Source: Chryseobacterium gleum
GTDB taxonomy: Bacteria > Bacteroidota > Bacteroidia > Flavobacteriales > Weeksellaceae
Assembly (NCBI RefSeq): GCF_900636535.1
Contig: NZ_LR134289.1
Span: 1,922,001 to 1,986,000 of the forward strand
Direction: 5' to 3'
DNA: 64,000 bases
A program made the position numbers and the translations under genes. Of the stretch, positions 54,806-63,880 are shown piece after piece. Under the pieces are notes generated by a model. It had not been told where the DNA came from. It saw nothing but the letters and a program-made list of their open reading frames with translations, and searched no databases. The first letter of the stretch is position 1. Every line of letters starts with the position of its first letter.

Positions 54806-57800
54806 ATGAAAATTAATAAACTCGAACCTCAGAAAGCACTTAACCCTGCATACAAAAAATTTAAACCATTAAGAGGAGATATTGATGATTTTTCAACAAA
54901 ACTTCAAGAATGTATTAATGCTATCAATTTAGTTGACAGTAGAAATGAGAGTGAGGAGCATTTAAAATCTCCAATATCAAGATTTCTTTCATCAACTTTT
55001 TATTCTGAAAATGAAATCAATACAAAAGAAAGAATTGATCTGGCAATTTATCTGGGTAAAGATGCAACTTCTGACGTTGGAGTTTTAATAGAAGCAAAAA
55101 AACCAAGTAATAGAGTAGAATTTCCAACAGAGAAACAACTTAATAAAAAGGCATTTCAAGAAATGCTGTTGTATTATCTTAGAGAAAGGGTTGATTATAA
55201 GAACAATAATATTAAGCACCTTATAATCACCAATGGTTTTGAGTGGTTCTTTTTCAATGCAAGTGATTTCTACAACTTATTTTATAAAAACAGTGAATTA
55301 ATTAAAGAATACAAAGCATTTAGAGATGGTTTAAAAGATACCATAAAAAATGAACTATTCTATAATGAAATAGCAAAGAAATATATAGAACAAGTAGAAG
55401 ATACTCTTCCATTTGTATATCTTGATTTTAGAAATAAAGAAGTTTCAAAATTTAAAGATAAAGAGCTTGTTAATATCTACAAGTTATTCTCTGATGTACA
55501 TTTACTTGGAAAAAGCTTTGGGAATGACAGTAATCAGCTTAATAAAGCCTTTTATAATGAGCTTCTTCACATCATAGGACTTGAAGAAGTAAAAGAAAGT
55601 GGTAAGAAGATTATTCAACGAAAAAAAACTAAAGAAGCAGATTATGGTCCATTGTTAGAAAATACAATTTTTACCCTTGAAGACAAAGATTATCTTATAA
55701 AGGTTAAAAATATTCCTAATAATGAAGAAAAGTCTTTTACTGTTGGTTTGGAACTATGCCTCACATGGGTTAACAGAATTCTTTTCTTAAAATTATTAGA
55801 ATCTCAACTGAGAAGTTACAATAATGATTCACCAGAATATAAATTTTTAAACTCAGAATTCATTCCTGGCTTTGATGCGCTCAATGAAATGTTTTTTTCA
55901 GCATTAGCAAAGCCAATAAAAGAACGCCACCAACGATACGCAGAAAAATTTAAATATATTCCTTATCTGAACAGTAGCTTATTTGAAAAGAGTGAGCTTG
56001 AAGATCTCACCTTTGACATTACAGCATTGATGGATGAGGAAATGGAAGTCTTTTCATCTACAGTATTAAAAAGTTCCAATGGGAAAAAACAAACTGGAAA
56101 GCTTAATACTTTAGAATATCTATTTAAATTTTTAGATGCTTATGATTTTTCTGCGGATGCATCTGTTGAAATTAATGATAAGCAGCAAAATAAAACTTTA
56201 ATTAATGCTTCTGTACTGGGATTAATTTTTGAAAAAATCAATGGTTATAAAGATGGGTCTTTCTATACTCCTGGTACCATTACCATGTTTATGTGTAGAG
56301 AAACATTGAGAAAATCTGTCGTTCAAAAATTTAAAGAGAAAATCACTGATACCATTGAAACATTCGAAGATGTTATTGATTATTGTAACACATTTTTCAA
56401 GAAAGAAGATCGAAAAAAATTCAATGAAGTGGTTAACTCCATAAGGATTTGTGATCCTGCGGTAGGATCAGGACATTTCCTTGTTTCCGCTCTAAATGAA
56501 ATGATTGTTATTAAAAGTGAATTGGGAATTTTGGGAGATGAAGATGGGAAAAAACTGCCATGTACAATAGAAATTGATAATGATGAAATTTATGTTTCTG
56601 ATGCTGATGGAGAATTATTCAGCTATAACCGCAAAGACCCACAAAGTTTAAAAATTCAAAAAGCAATTTTTCATGAAAAGGAAATTCTTATTGAAAACTG
56701 TTTGTTTGGTGTAGATATTAATCCTAACTCGGTAAATATTTGCAGGCTGAGACTATGGATTGAGCTCCTTAAAAATGCTTATTATACAGATGAAGGAGAA
56801 CTTCAAACACTTCCTAATATTGATATTAATATTAAATGCGGAAACTCACTCATCAGTAAGTTTGCATTGAATGACAGTTTAAAAAGTGCTTTTAAAAGCA
56901 AGGAAATTACATTTTCTGTTGAAGATTACAAGCAAGCTGTAAAAGACTATAAGACAACTAACTCCAAGACTAAAAAGAGGGAAATTGAAGATATTATCAG
57001 TACCATCAAAAACAATCTAAAATCCAGTCTTGACAACAAAGAAAAAGAGAAATTTTCTAAAGCATTGGGTGAATACCAAAATGAAGAACAAAGACAAAAC
57101 AACTTAATTGCTTTTGGAGAATCCATTAAAAAAACAGAAAAGGATAAACTCAAAAAACTAAAAATCAAGGCTGAGCAAGCTAAAAAACAAAAAGAAGAAA
57201 TTCTTAACAACGTTATTTATCGTAATGCGTTTGAATGGCGTTTTGAATTTCCGGAAGTACTGGATAATGATGGAAACTTTACAGGTTTTGATGTCATTAT
57301 TGGGAATCCTCCGTACATTCAATTACAGAAAATGGGAACCGCAAGTGATGCATTGCAAACATTAAGCTACGAAACTTTTGCCAGAACAGGAGATATTTAC
57401 AGCTTATTTTATGAGCTTGGGTATAATATCTTAAAAGAAAAGGGGCTTCTTACCTTTATTACCTCTAACAAGTGGATGCGTGCTGCCTATGGGGAAAGCC
57501 TCAGAAAATTTTTTGTAGATAAAACGAATCCTGAAATTCTAATTGATTTTGGAGGAATACAAATATTTGATACGGCTACGGTCGACACCAATATTCTGAT
57601 GTTTTCAAGGGATAAAAATAGACAACAAACTTTAGCTTGCGTCATAAAAGAAAAGGAGTTAAAAAATTTGAGCGATTATTTTAGACAGTTTGCTGTAAAA
57701 TCGAATTTTAGTTCTTCAGAAAGTTGGGTTGTTTTATCATCGATTGAAAAAGAGATTAAAAGAAAAATAGAGGCAATTGGTACACCACTAAAAGATTGGG

Positions 57801-58561
57801 ACATTAATATCTATCGCGGAATTTTAACGGGATATAATGAAGCCTTTATTATTGATGGAAAAAAAAGAGCCGAGTTAATAAAAGAAGATCCAAAATCTGC
57901 CGAAATCATACGACCTATTTTACGTGGCAGAGACATAAAACGATACAGCCATGATTTTCAAGATTTATGGTTAATCAATACTCATAACGGGTTTAAAGAT
58001 TCCACAGGAAATCAGGTTAATAAGATTGATATAAATCAATACCCTGCAATAAAAAATCATTTTAATTCTTTTTGGACTGAAATTGAAAAAAGATATGATA
58101 AAGGAGATACGCCATACAATTTAAGGAATTGTGCTTATATGGAGGATTTTTATAGACCAAAAATTATTTACCCAGAAATAACCAAATTTTTGAATTTTTA
58201 TTATGACGAAAATGAATTTTTAGTAAATAACAAATGTTTCATTTTAACGGGAAAATATATTCATTTTTTAACTGCATTTTTTAATTCTAGCTTATTTAAG
58301 TATTGCTTTATTGATAGTTTCCCTGAACTTATAGGTGGAACAAGAGAATTAAGAAAAATTTTTCTTGAAAAAATTCATGTAATTCTAATTGATGATAATA
58401 TTGATAATCTTTTTAGGAAATTAATCAAAGATTTACAATATTCAAAATCAATAAATGAAACGACAATAGAAATTGAAAAGAAAATAGACCAGGCTATTTT
58501 CGATCTATATAAATTATCTGATTATGAAAAGAATGAAATTGGCTTTATTGAGATTCAATAA
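54806..58561 (+). CDS. Single-chain type IIG restriction-modification enzyme (Eco57I class)
   Basis: 1251 residues. N-terminal nuclease-type region with VLIEAKKPSNR (Glu96, Lys98), consistent with PD-(D/E)xK. Helical connector to about 500, then a gamma-class adenine methyltransferase with motif I DPAVGSGHFL (about 550) and motif IV NPPY (Asn834). From residue 1037 (PILRGRDIKRY) to the end lies the TaqI-like specificity domain. Cutting, methylation and target recognition are thus in one chain. It methylates adenine at a non-palindromic site, unknown here. The specificity end meets, tail to tail, a second start-less specificity domain at 58545-59153. Confidence 0.9.
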   Translation: MKINKLEPQKALNPAYKKFKPLRGDIDDFSTKLQECINAINLVDSRNESEEHLKSPISRFLSSTFYSENEINTKERIDLAIYLGKDATSDVGVLIEAKKPSNRVEFPTEKQLNKKAFQEMLLYYLRERVDYKNNNIKHLIITNGFEWFFFNASDFYNLFYKNSELIKEYKAFRDGLKDTIKNELFYNEIAKKYIEQVEDTLPFVYLDFRNKEVSKFKDKELVNIYKLFSDVHLLGKSFGNDSNQLNKAFYNELLHIIGLEEVKESGKKIIQRKKTKEADYGPLLENTIFTLEDKDYLIKVKNIPNNEEKSFTVGLELCLTWVNRILFLKLLESQLRSYNNDSPEYKFLNSEFIPGFDALNEMFFSALAKPIKERHQRYAEKFKYIPYLNSSLFEKSELEDLTFDITALMDEEMEVFSSTVLKSSNGKKQTGKLNTLEYLFKFLDAYDFSADASVEINDKQQNKTLINASVLGLIFEKINGYKDGSFYTPGTITMFMCRETLRKSVVQKFKEKITDTIETFEDVIDYCNTFFKKEDRKKFNEVVNSIRICDPAVGSGHFLVSALNEMIVIKSELGILGDEDGKKLPCTIEIDNDEIYVSDADGELFSYNRKDPQSLKIQKAIFHEKEILIENCLFGVDINPNSVNICRLRLWIELLKNAYYTDEGELQTLPNIDINIKCGNSLISKFALNDSLKSAFKSKEITFSVEDYKQAVKDYKTTNSKTKKREIEDIISTIKNNLKSSLDNKEKEKFSKALGEYQNEEQRQNNLIAFGESIKKTEKDKLKKLKIKAEQAKKQKEEILNNVIYRNAFEWRFEFPEVLDNDGNFTGFDVIIGNPPYIQLQKMGTASDALQTLSYETFARTGDIYSLFYELGYNILKEKGLLTFITSNKWMRAAYGESLRKFFVDKTNPEILIDFGGIQIFDTATVDTNILMFSRDKNRQQTLACVIKEKELKNLSDYFRQFAVKSNFSSSESWVVLSSIEKEIKRKIEAIGTPLKDWDINIYRGILTGYNEAFIIDGKKRAELIKEDPKSAEIIRPILRGRDIKRYSHDFQDLWLINTHNGFKDSTGNQVNKIDINQYPAIKNHFNSFWTEIEKRYDKGDTPYNLRNCAYMEDFYRPKIIYPEITKFLNFYYDENEFLVNNKCFILTGKYIHFLTAFFNSSLFKYCFIDSFPELIGGTRELRKIFLEKIHVILIDDNIDNLFRKLIKDLQYSKSINETTIEIEKKIDQAIFDLYKLSDYEKNEIGFIEIQ

Positions 58562-59153
58562 AATTGATCTCTTCTTCAGTTAAATTATAAATTTTATAAA
58601 TAATTGTATTTATATCACTTTCTACTTTATCAGAAATTCCATCGGATATAAGCTTGGTAAATAAAGATTCAGTATCATTTTGTATTATTGGAACAGGAAG
58701 CTGTTCAACAAACATAGGTTTATATTCAAAATATCCCCCACTTCTTGTCACTCCCAAGTTTCTAATATAATAGTCTGCTAGCTTTGAATTTAAAATAGCC
58801 AAAAGATAGTTGCTTGCTGGAGTGATAAATGGGCTAGGAGCATTAATAAAATATCCTTCAGGAGCTATACAATAAGAAGCTTTGAGATTAAGGTTACCCC
58901 AGACTATTTTCTGTCTATAAAAATCCTCCCAATAACTTATCGTATCCTGTGTTTCAAACCACTGATTATTAGTCTTTTTACGCGCTCCTAATTCCCCAGT
59001 CTGATTCAATCTATCATAACCAAATGAGGTAAGATGTTGTTTTATAGCAGGATACTTTTCAATATCAATTTTTAGGCTAGGAAATGTAGTAATTATGTAT
59101 AAATCGGAAAAATCATAATCATATCTTTTAATATCTCGTCCTCTTAATAAAGG
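58545..59153 (-). pseudogene. Silent second specificity domain of the type IIG enzyme
   Basis: About 202 codons open on the minus strand without a start codon at their head. They read PLLRGRDIKRYDYDF..., aligning from the first residue with PILRGRDIKRYSHDF at residue 1037 of the type IIG enzyme, and end with EEEINFIESQ against the enzyme's KNEIGFIEIQ. A stop (TGA, 59154-59156) directly precedes the homology. An internal ATG (59009) would give a 154-residue fragment. The stop codons of the two domains overlap in a near-palindrome (58544-58562). It is a spare target-recognition cassette in inverted orientation, or the remnant of one. Confidence 0.8.
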
Positions 59154-59183
59154 TCATTTCCTTGTTATTATTATTGCATAGAA

Positions 59184-59198
59184 TTATTTTAGACAATA
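59184..59198 (+). repeat. 15-bp direct repeat flanking the RM locus, right copy
   Basis: ttattttagacaata, identical to 54787-54801, 50 bases before the recombinase ATG. Position just ahead of a recombinase gene is where res-type sites usually lie. Confidence 0.55.
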
Positions 59199-59248
59199 CA
59201 GGTATAAATTAAATCAAAATAGCATAATAATTTTTAACAATAAATACA

Positions 59249-59857
59249 ATGATTTACGGATACATCAGAGTAAGCACCGACAAACAAACAGTAGAGAACC
59301 AACGTTTTGAAATCAATCAATTTTGTCAATACCAAGAAATAATAGTTAATAAATGGATTGAAGAAACGATCTCTGGTGCAAAAAATGTAGATGACAGAAA
59401 GCTAGGCAAGCTTTTAAAAAAGATGAAGAAGGGAGATATTCTTATTTGCTCTGAGCTTTCCAGATTAGGAAGAAATCTATTAATGATTATGGGAATTCTT
59501 AATGAATGTATGAATCGGGACATACAAGTATGGACAATAAAAGATAATTATCGGTTAGGAAGTGATATTAGTTCTAAGGTATTGGCTTTTGCTTTTGGAC
59601 TTTCCGCCGAAATAGAAAGAAATCTAATTTCCCAACGAACCAAAGAAGCTTTAGCAAGAAAACGGGCAGAAGGAGTTATTTTAGGAAGACCTAAAGGAAG
59701 TAAATCTTCAAAAACTAAACTTACAGGACAAGAAAAGAAAATTCAAGAACTTCTGGATAAAAAAGTATCTTACTCTGCAATTGGAAGAATCTTAGGGGTA
59801 CACAGATTGACTGTAAGCAGCTTTGTAAGCAGACAAGAAAGTCTCCATTTAAATTAA
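59249..59857 (+). CDS. Serine recombinase/invertase (Mpi-like)
   Basis: 202 residues. N-terminal resolvase domain (1-140) with the catalytic serine at position 9 in YIRVSTDKQ, and SELSRLGRN and AEIERNLISQRTKEAL further on. C-terminal helix-turn-helix (about 160-200, SYSAIGRILGVHRLTVSSFV). The small size and sequence style match the Hin/Mpi family of DNA invertases found in Bacteroidota, which flip promoters or coding cassettes. It lies next to the inverted specificity cassette and is the obvious candidate for moving it. Confidence 0.9.
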   Translation: MIYGYIRVSTDKQTVENQRFEINQFCQYQEIIVNKWIEETISGAKNVDDRKLGKLLKKMKKGDILICSELSRLGRNLLMIMGILNECMNRDIQVWTIKDNYRLGSDISSKVLAFAFGLSAEIERNLISQRTKEALARKRAEGVILGRPKGSKSSKTKLTGQEKKIQELLDKKVSYSAIGRILGVHRLTVSSFVSRQESLHLN

Positions 59858-59895
59858 AAATAAAAAGGTTCAGCATCTGCTGAACCTTTTTATTT
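59858..59895. terminator. Bidirectional terminator
   Basis: Perfect 18-bp stem (aaataaaaaggttcagca and its complement) around a two-base loop, shared by the converging recombinase and XRE genes. Confidence 0.92.
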
Positions 59896-59898
59896 AAA

Positions 59899-60324
59899 TC
59901 ATCTCTTCTCAATCAATCTCTCCAGCCTTTCCATCATCTCATCCTTCTCCTTTAGCATCCTTTCATAAAGAGCAACCTTTTCATCATACAATTCCACAAT
60001 TTTATCTATTGGATTAAATGTACAATTATAGTTCATTGCAGAAGCAACAGAGTTATCTTTAAAGTCGTGGAAAGTATTTGAAATGATATTGATAGCTTGT
60101 TCATCGTTAAAATTCTGAAACGCTTCCACCGGGATTTTCAATACTTCAGAGATTTTTTTCAGTAAAGGATCTTCAATAATTTCTTTCTGTTCCAGCAGAG
60201 AAACTTTCTTCTGGTTCCAGTCGTCCCCAAGGTCAAAAGCCAATGCTTCCTGCTTAATGCCCAGCATTTCCCTGAATCGTTTTACATTGCGTCCCTGATG
60301 TATTTTGTGTTCCATATTCATCAT
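59899..60324 (-). CDS. XRE-family HTH regulator
   Basis: 141 residues. N-terminal HTH_3 domain (about 8-70; NVKRFREMLGIKQEALAFDL, then the turn and recognition helix WNQKKVSLLEQKE). A middle part without known domain and a C-terminal coiled coil (EKVALYERMLKEKDEMMERLERLIEKR) that probably dimerises. The true start may be any of the first three Met codons. It could regulate the neighbouring restriction system, but proteins of this type occur elsewhere as stand-alone regulators. Confidence 0.8.
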   Translation of the reverse strand: MMNMEHKIHQGRNVKRFREMLGIKQEALAFDLGDDWNQKKVSLLEQKEIIEDPLLKKISEVLKIPVEAFQNFNDEQAINIISNTFHDFKDNSVASAMNYNCTFNPIDKIVELYDEKVALYERMLKEKDEMMERLERLIEKR

Positions 60325-60386
60325 CTATTATAAAGAGTTAAATATAAAAAAATATTTAGAAACTATTTCCATTCCATTACCTAATT

Positions 60387-62885
60387 CTAACCTCCCGATC
60401 CCGGCCCATTCAAATACTCATTACTAATATCCTTCTCCTTTTTAAAATCCATTTTCCCAAACTTATAGCTGAAGCTGATCCCAAAAGATCGGTACGGTAA
60501 TTCTCTTACAGAATAAGAATCATAATCTCCGGTACTCACAGTGGTTACCTGTTTGATGTACTTATTGAACGGATTGGTGATGGTAAATCCTAAGCTTGCT
60601 TTTTTGTTCCAGAACTCTTTTCTTCCGGTAAAGGTATAGGTGATGGATTGTGGATTTTTCCCCTGGATATTTTTAGCTGCTGAATTATAATTTCCGAATA
60701 CTTCCAACACAAAGTTCTTTGGAAACTGATAGTTAAGGTTCAGATTCGCACGGTACCGCATTCCCATATCTAAGTTTCCTACATAAATATGGCTTACAAT
60801 ATAGCGGTGAAATACCATGATATTACTTCTCAGATTCAGTTTGTTCTGGAAAAAAGGAAGTGATAACGAGACAATTCCACCAGAGTTGTATTCTTTCCCG
60901 ATATTATCTCTTGCCGTAACCGATACATTGGTATACTCTGTTCCATTGGCTGTAAATATTGGATAAAAGGTGGTAATCTGTTTCAAATCCTGACTGTTGA
61001 TGCGCTCTACAAGGGACAAGGAGATATTCCCTCCATTGGCCAGGTTTTTTGTGTAGCCTAATTCCATATTATCTCCGATTTCAGGTTTCAAGGCTGGATT
61101 TCCGGTGGTAATATTATGCGGATCACTGACATTAAGGAAAGGATTCAGTTCTGTATATTCCGGACGCTCCAGCCTTCTTGTATAGGAGAGTTTCACTGTT
61201 TCATCACTATCAAATTTGTGAGACAAGATCAATGAAGGAACCAACAAACCATACGACGGAATATTCGTGTTCGGGAAATCGATTTTCAGGGTGGTATACT
61301 CATATCGTAGACCAGCTCTAACATCCAGCCAGTTCAATAGTTTCAATCTGGAAGAAAAATAAGCAGCATAGATTCCCATATCATAATTTAAATGATAGGA
61401 TTGCAAAGGATCTGTTTCATACTGCCCTGAGGAAGTATTCAAAACATGAACATCGGTAGCATTGGTAATATGCTGCTGTACTGTTTTAAGCCCCATTTCA
61501 AAAGTAACGTTATCATTCAAAGGGTGAACGTAATCTACTGAAATATTATGGCTGTTATCCGTTCCGGGATTGCTCCCTGAAATTCCATTGTAAGGACCTG
61601 CTGCTCCCAATAAGCTTTGGGTCTGAAAATAACTGCTCTTCGGAGAACCATAACTGAAGACGTAATCTGCCGTAAGCTCCTGCCCTTCTTTCGCAAAGGT
61701 CTTTCTAAAACTCAGACTTCCATCTACAGAACGAACGGAAGATTGGTTATCAGAAGTTCTGGATCCGATAATAGAGGTTACATCAGAAGTAGTATGATCC
61801 GTAATGTATTGCTGTTGATTGATTAATCCTGTACTTTTATTCGAAAAGCTATTGAAAGAAAGGGATCCGCTTAATGAACTGGATTTATTCAGATTCCAGT
61901 CGAAACCTAAACCTGTACGGTAACCATGTCTTTCAAAATCGGTATATCCATCCTGTAATAAATGAGTACTGGTATTAGAAGCTGCATCTCTTGAAGTTCT
62001 GTCCTGAGAAAAAGGAGTCTTCGCTTTTAGCTGAGCATTTCCGCTAAAGAAAGCATTCATGCTGAAATTATTATTCTTATAATTCAGATTCAGAGATCCT
62101 GTTTCAAATAAAGTTCCGCCCGTGGCATTCACACTTCCATTGATCCCCCTTATTTTATTGTCTTTCAGAACAATATTAATGATTCCTCCCGTCCCCTGCG
62201 CATCATATTTTGCTCCCGGACTGGAAACCACTTCAATACTTTTAATCTGACTCGCCGGAATGGAAGCCAGTGCATCTGCCAGACTATTTCCAAATATACT
62301 GGACGGCTTTCCGTTAATCAAAAACCTGATATTGGCATTTCCCTGAAGTTCCACATTTCCATCTGCATCTACGGTTACCTGAGGGACTTTTCTCAGCACA
62401 TCAATCGCTGCTCCATTCTGAGAAGTCACATCATTAGCAGCATTAAAAACAATTTTATCAACCTTATTTTCAATTACCGCTTTTTTACCAACGATCGTCA
62501 CTCCTTCTATTGCCGTTTCTCCGTTTGTTAATGGAATATCACCCAGGGTAACTACCACATTATTGTCACCGAGCTGAATGTCTGCCGTTGTTTTATTTTT
62601 ATATCCTGCATAAAAAACAGCTACTTTATAGGTTCCGGATGCAATATGATCCATAGAAAACTCTCCTTTTTCATTGGAAGTTGTCCCGTTGATTTCTTTA
62701 TTATCCTGATTTAGGAGCCCGATACTGGCATGATCTATTGTTTTTCCTGTATTGGAATCTACAACTCTCCCACTTATTTTTCCCTGACCGGCTCCCTGTT
62801 GTGCATTGATCATTAACGCTGAACACAGCATCGCTACTAAAATTGTTACTTGTTTCACAGTGATATTAGAATTAATACAGGACAA
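60387..62885 (-). CDS. TonB-dependent-receptor-like outer-membrane barrel with CarboxypepD-like domain
   Basis: 832 residues. Signal peptide (VTILVAMLCSALMINAQQ). A carboxypeptidase-regulatory-like domain at about 35-120 (GKISGRVVDSNTGKTIDHAS, GTYKVAVFYAGY), a plug at about 125-245 (NKVDKIVFNAANDVTSQNGA, PSSIFGNSLADALASIP, GTGGIINIVLKDN) and an outer-membrane barrel to the end. A longer paralogue of the protein at 314-2500. Probably transports or senses an unknown ligand. The Met at 62885 is used, but a GTG nine codons later could also start it. Confidence 0.87.
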   Translation of the reverse strand: MSCINSNITVKQVTILVAMLCSALMINAQQGAGQGKISGRVVDSNTGKTIDHASIGLLNQDNKEINGTTSNEKGEFSMDHIASGTYKVAVFYAGYKNKTTADIQLGDNNVVVTLGDIPLTNGETAIEGVTIVGKKAVIENKVDKIVFNAANDVTSQNGAAIDVLRKVPQVTVDADGNVELQGNANIRFLINGKPSSIFGNSLADALASIPASQIKSIEVVSSPGAKYDAQGTGGIINIVLKDNKIRGINGSVNATGGTLFETGSLNLNYKNNNFSMNAFFSGNAQLKAKTPFSQDRTSRDAASNTSTHLLQDGYTDFERHGYRTGLGFDWNLNKSSSLSGSLSFNSFSNKSTGLINQQQYITDHTTSDVTSIIGSRTSDNQSSVRSVDGSLSFRKTFAKEGQELTADYVFSYGSPKSSYFQTQSLLGAAGPYNGISGSNPGTDNSHNISVDYVHPLNDNVTFEMGLKTVQQHITNATDVHVLNTSSGQYETDPLQSYHLNYDMGIYAAYFSSRLKLLNWLDVRAGLRYEYTTLKIDFPNTNIPSYGLLVPSLILSHKFDSDETVKLSYTRRLERPEYTELNPFLNVSDPHNITTGNPALKPEIGDNMELGYTKNLANGGNISLSLVERINSQDLKQITTFYPIFTANGTEYTNVSVTARDNIGKEYNSGGIVSLSLPFFQNKLNLRSNIMVFHRYIVSHIYVGNLDMGMRYRANLNLNYQFPKNFVLEVFGNYNSAAKNIQGKNPQSITYTFTGRKEFWNKKASLGFTITNPFNKYIKQVTTVSTGDYDSYSVRELPYRSFGISFSYKFGKMDFKKEKDISNEYLNGPGSGG

Positions 62886-62949
62886 AGGTGAGAACCAATT
62901 TGGTAGGAATTCTGAATTTTCAGTTAAATGACTTAAATACGATGATCGA

Positions 62950-63068
62950 GATTTCTACGGAATGACAAGGGGACGCATAATTGTTGGTGTATAAACGCTT
63001 ACTTACTCCAGACATAATATTAACCATTCTCCTAGTCTATCCACACCGCTTGTCATTCCGTAGGAATC
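62950..63068. repeat. 120-bp terminal-inverted-repeat element, copy 1
   Basis: Left end gatttctacggaatgacaag, right end cttgtcattccgtaggaatc: 20-bp inverted repeats with one mismatch. The inside contains the conserved cagacataatattaaccattctc stretch. Non-coding. Confidence 0.85.
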
Positions 63069-63113
63069 CAGGCAAAGAAGCTTTTTCTCACAGAGAATGA
63101 TAATAAAAGGTTA

Positions 63114-63233
63114 GATTCCTACGGAATGACAAGGTCGACGCGTAAGTATTGGTGCATAGCTGACTACTTTCTCCAGACATAATATTAACCGTTCTCCTAG
63201 TCTAACCACTCAGTTTGTCATTCCGTAGGAATC
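63114..63233. repeat. 120-bp terminal-inverted-repeat element, copy 2
   Basis: Left end gattcctacggaatgacaag, right end tttgtcattccgtaggaatc. The interior differs from copy 1 mainly at gtcgacgcgtaagtattgg. Confidence 0.85.
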
Positions 63234-63277
63234 CGGACACAGAAGCTTTTTTCATAATGCATGATAATAACAGCTTA

Positions 63278-63397
63278 GATTCCTGCGGAATGACAAGGTG
63301 GGCGCATAATTGTTGGTGTATAACCGCTTACTTACTCCAGACATAATATTAACCATTCTCCTAGACTATCCACACCGCTTGTCATTCCGTAGGAATC
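63278..63397. repeat. 120-bp terminal-inverted-repeat element, copy 3
   Basis: Left end gattcctgcggaatgacaag, right end cttgtcattccgtaggaatc. The interior is closest to copy 1. Confidence 0.85.
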
Positions 63398-63497
63398 CAT
63401 ACACAGAAAGCATTTAATAATAAATAATGATAAAATAACAGTTTAGATTATTGCAACACCAGTAAGAATTTTTGTAACTTTTGTAAAACAAACACAA

Positions 63498-63818
63498 ATG
63501 ATTAAGTTTTCAAAAGGAAGCCATACCTACTATATCTATATTCTTACCAATAAAAGCAGAAAAGTACTTTATACTGGTGTTACAGGAAACCTCCACAGGA
63601 GATTGTATCAACACAAAACCAAGTTAAATCCCGGTAGCTTCACCGCAAGATATAATCTTGAATTTCTAATTTATTATGAAAAATATAATTGGATTCATCA
63701 TGCCATTGAAAGAGAAAAGGAAATTAAAAACTGGTCAAGAATTAAGAAACTTGAATTGATAAGGAGTACAAATCCTAATTTAGAATTTTTAAATTACTTG
63801 TTTGAGAATTGGCTTTGA
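63498..63818 (+). CDS. Stand-alone GIY-YIG nuclease (UPF0213 type)
   Basis: 106 residues, one domain. YYIYILTNKSRKVLYTGVTGN holds the GIY-YIG pair (here YIY ... YTG), followed by the catalytic-arginine helix LHRRLYQHK and the metal-binding Glu in HAIEREKEIKNW. Homologues are small single-domain proteins of unknown role, often present in several copies in flavobacteria. It lies between copies 3 and 4 of the 120-bp element; the sequence just before it (gataaaataacagtttagatt) is the spacer that elsewhere runs straight into an element. Confidence 0.88.
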   Translation: MIKFSKGSHTYYIYILTNKSRKVLYTGVTGNLHRRLYQHKTKLNPGSFTARYNLEFLIYYEKYNWIHHAIEREKEIKNWSRIKKLELIRSTNPNLEFLNYLFENWL

Positions 63819-63880
63819 TATGAATATTTTTTTGCATTCTATACTTTTAATTGGATATAAATGATGATAATAATAGTTTA

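Larger units (their letters stand above)
62886..63497. other. Intergenic repeat array before the GIY-YIG gene
   Basis: 612 bases filled by three 120-bp inverted-repeat elements (62950-63068, 63114-63233, 63278-63397) and the 45-bp stretches between them, which are themselves alike and end in a gataataacagtttaga-type sequence. Confidence 0.75.

Noticed and set aside
57914..59153. Long perfect inverted repeats at the ends of the specificity segment
   Set aside because: Codon-by-codon comparison shows matching amino acids but many synonymous changes; only very short stretches such as gacct are identical, so a classic perfect inversion site cannot be claimed.
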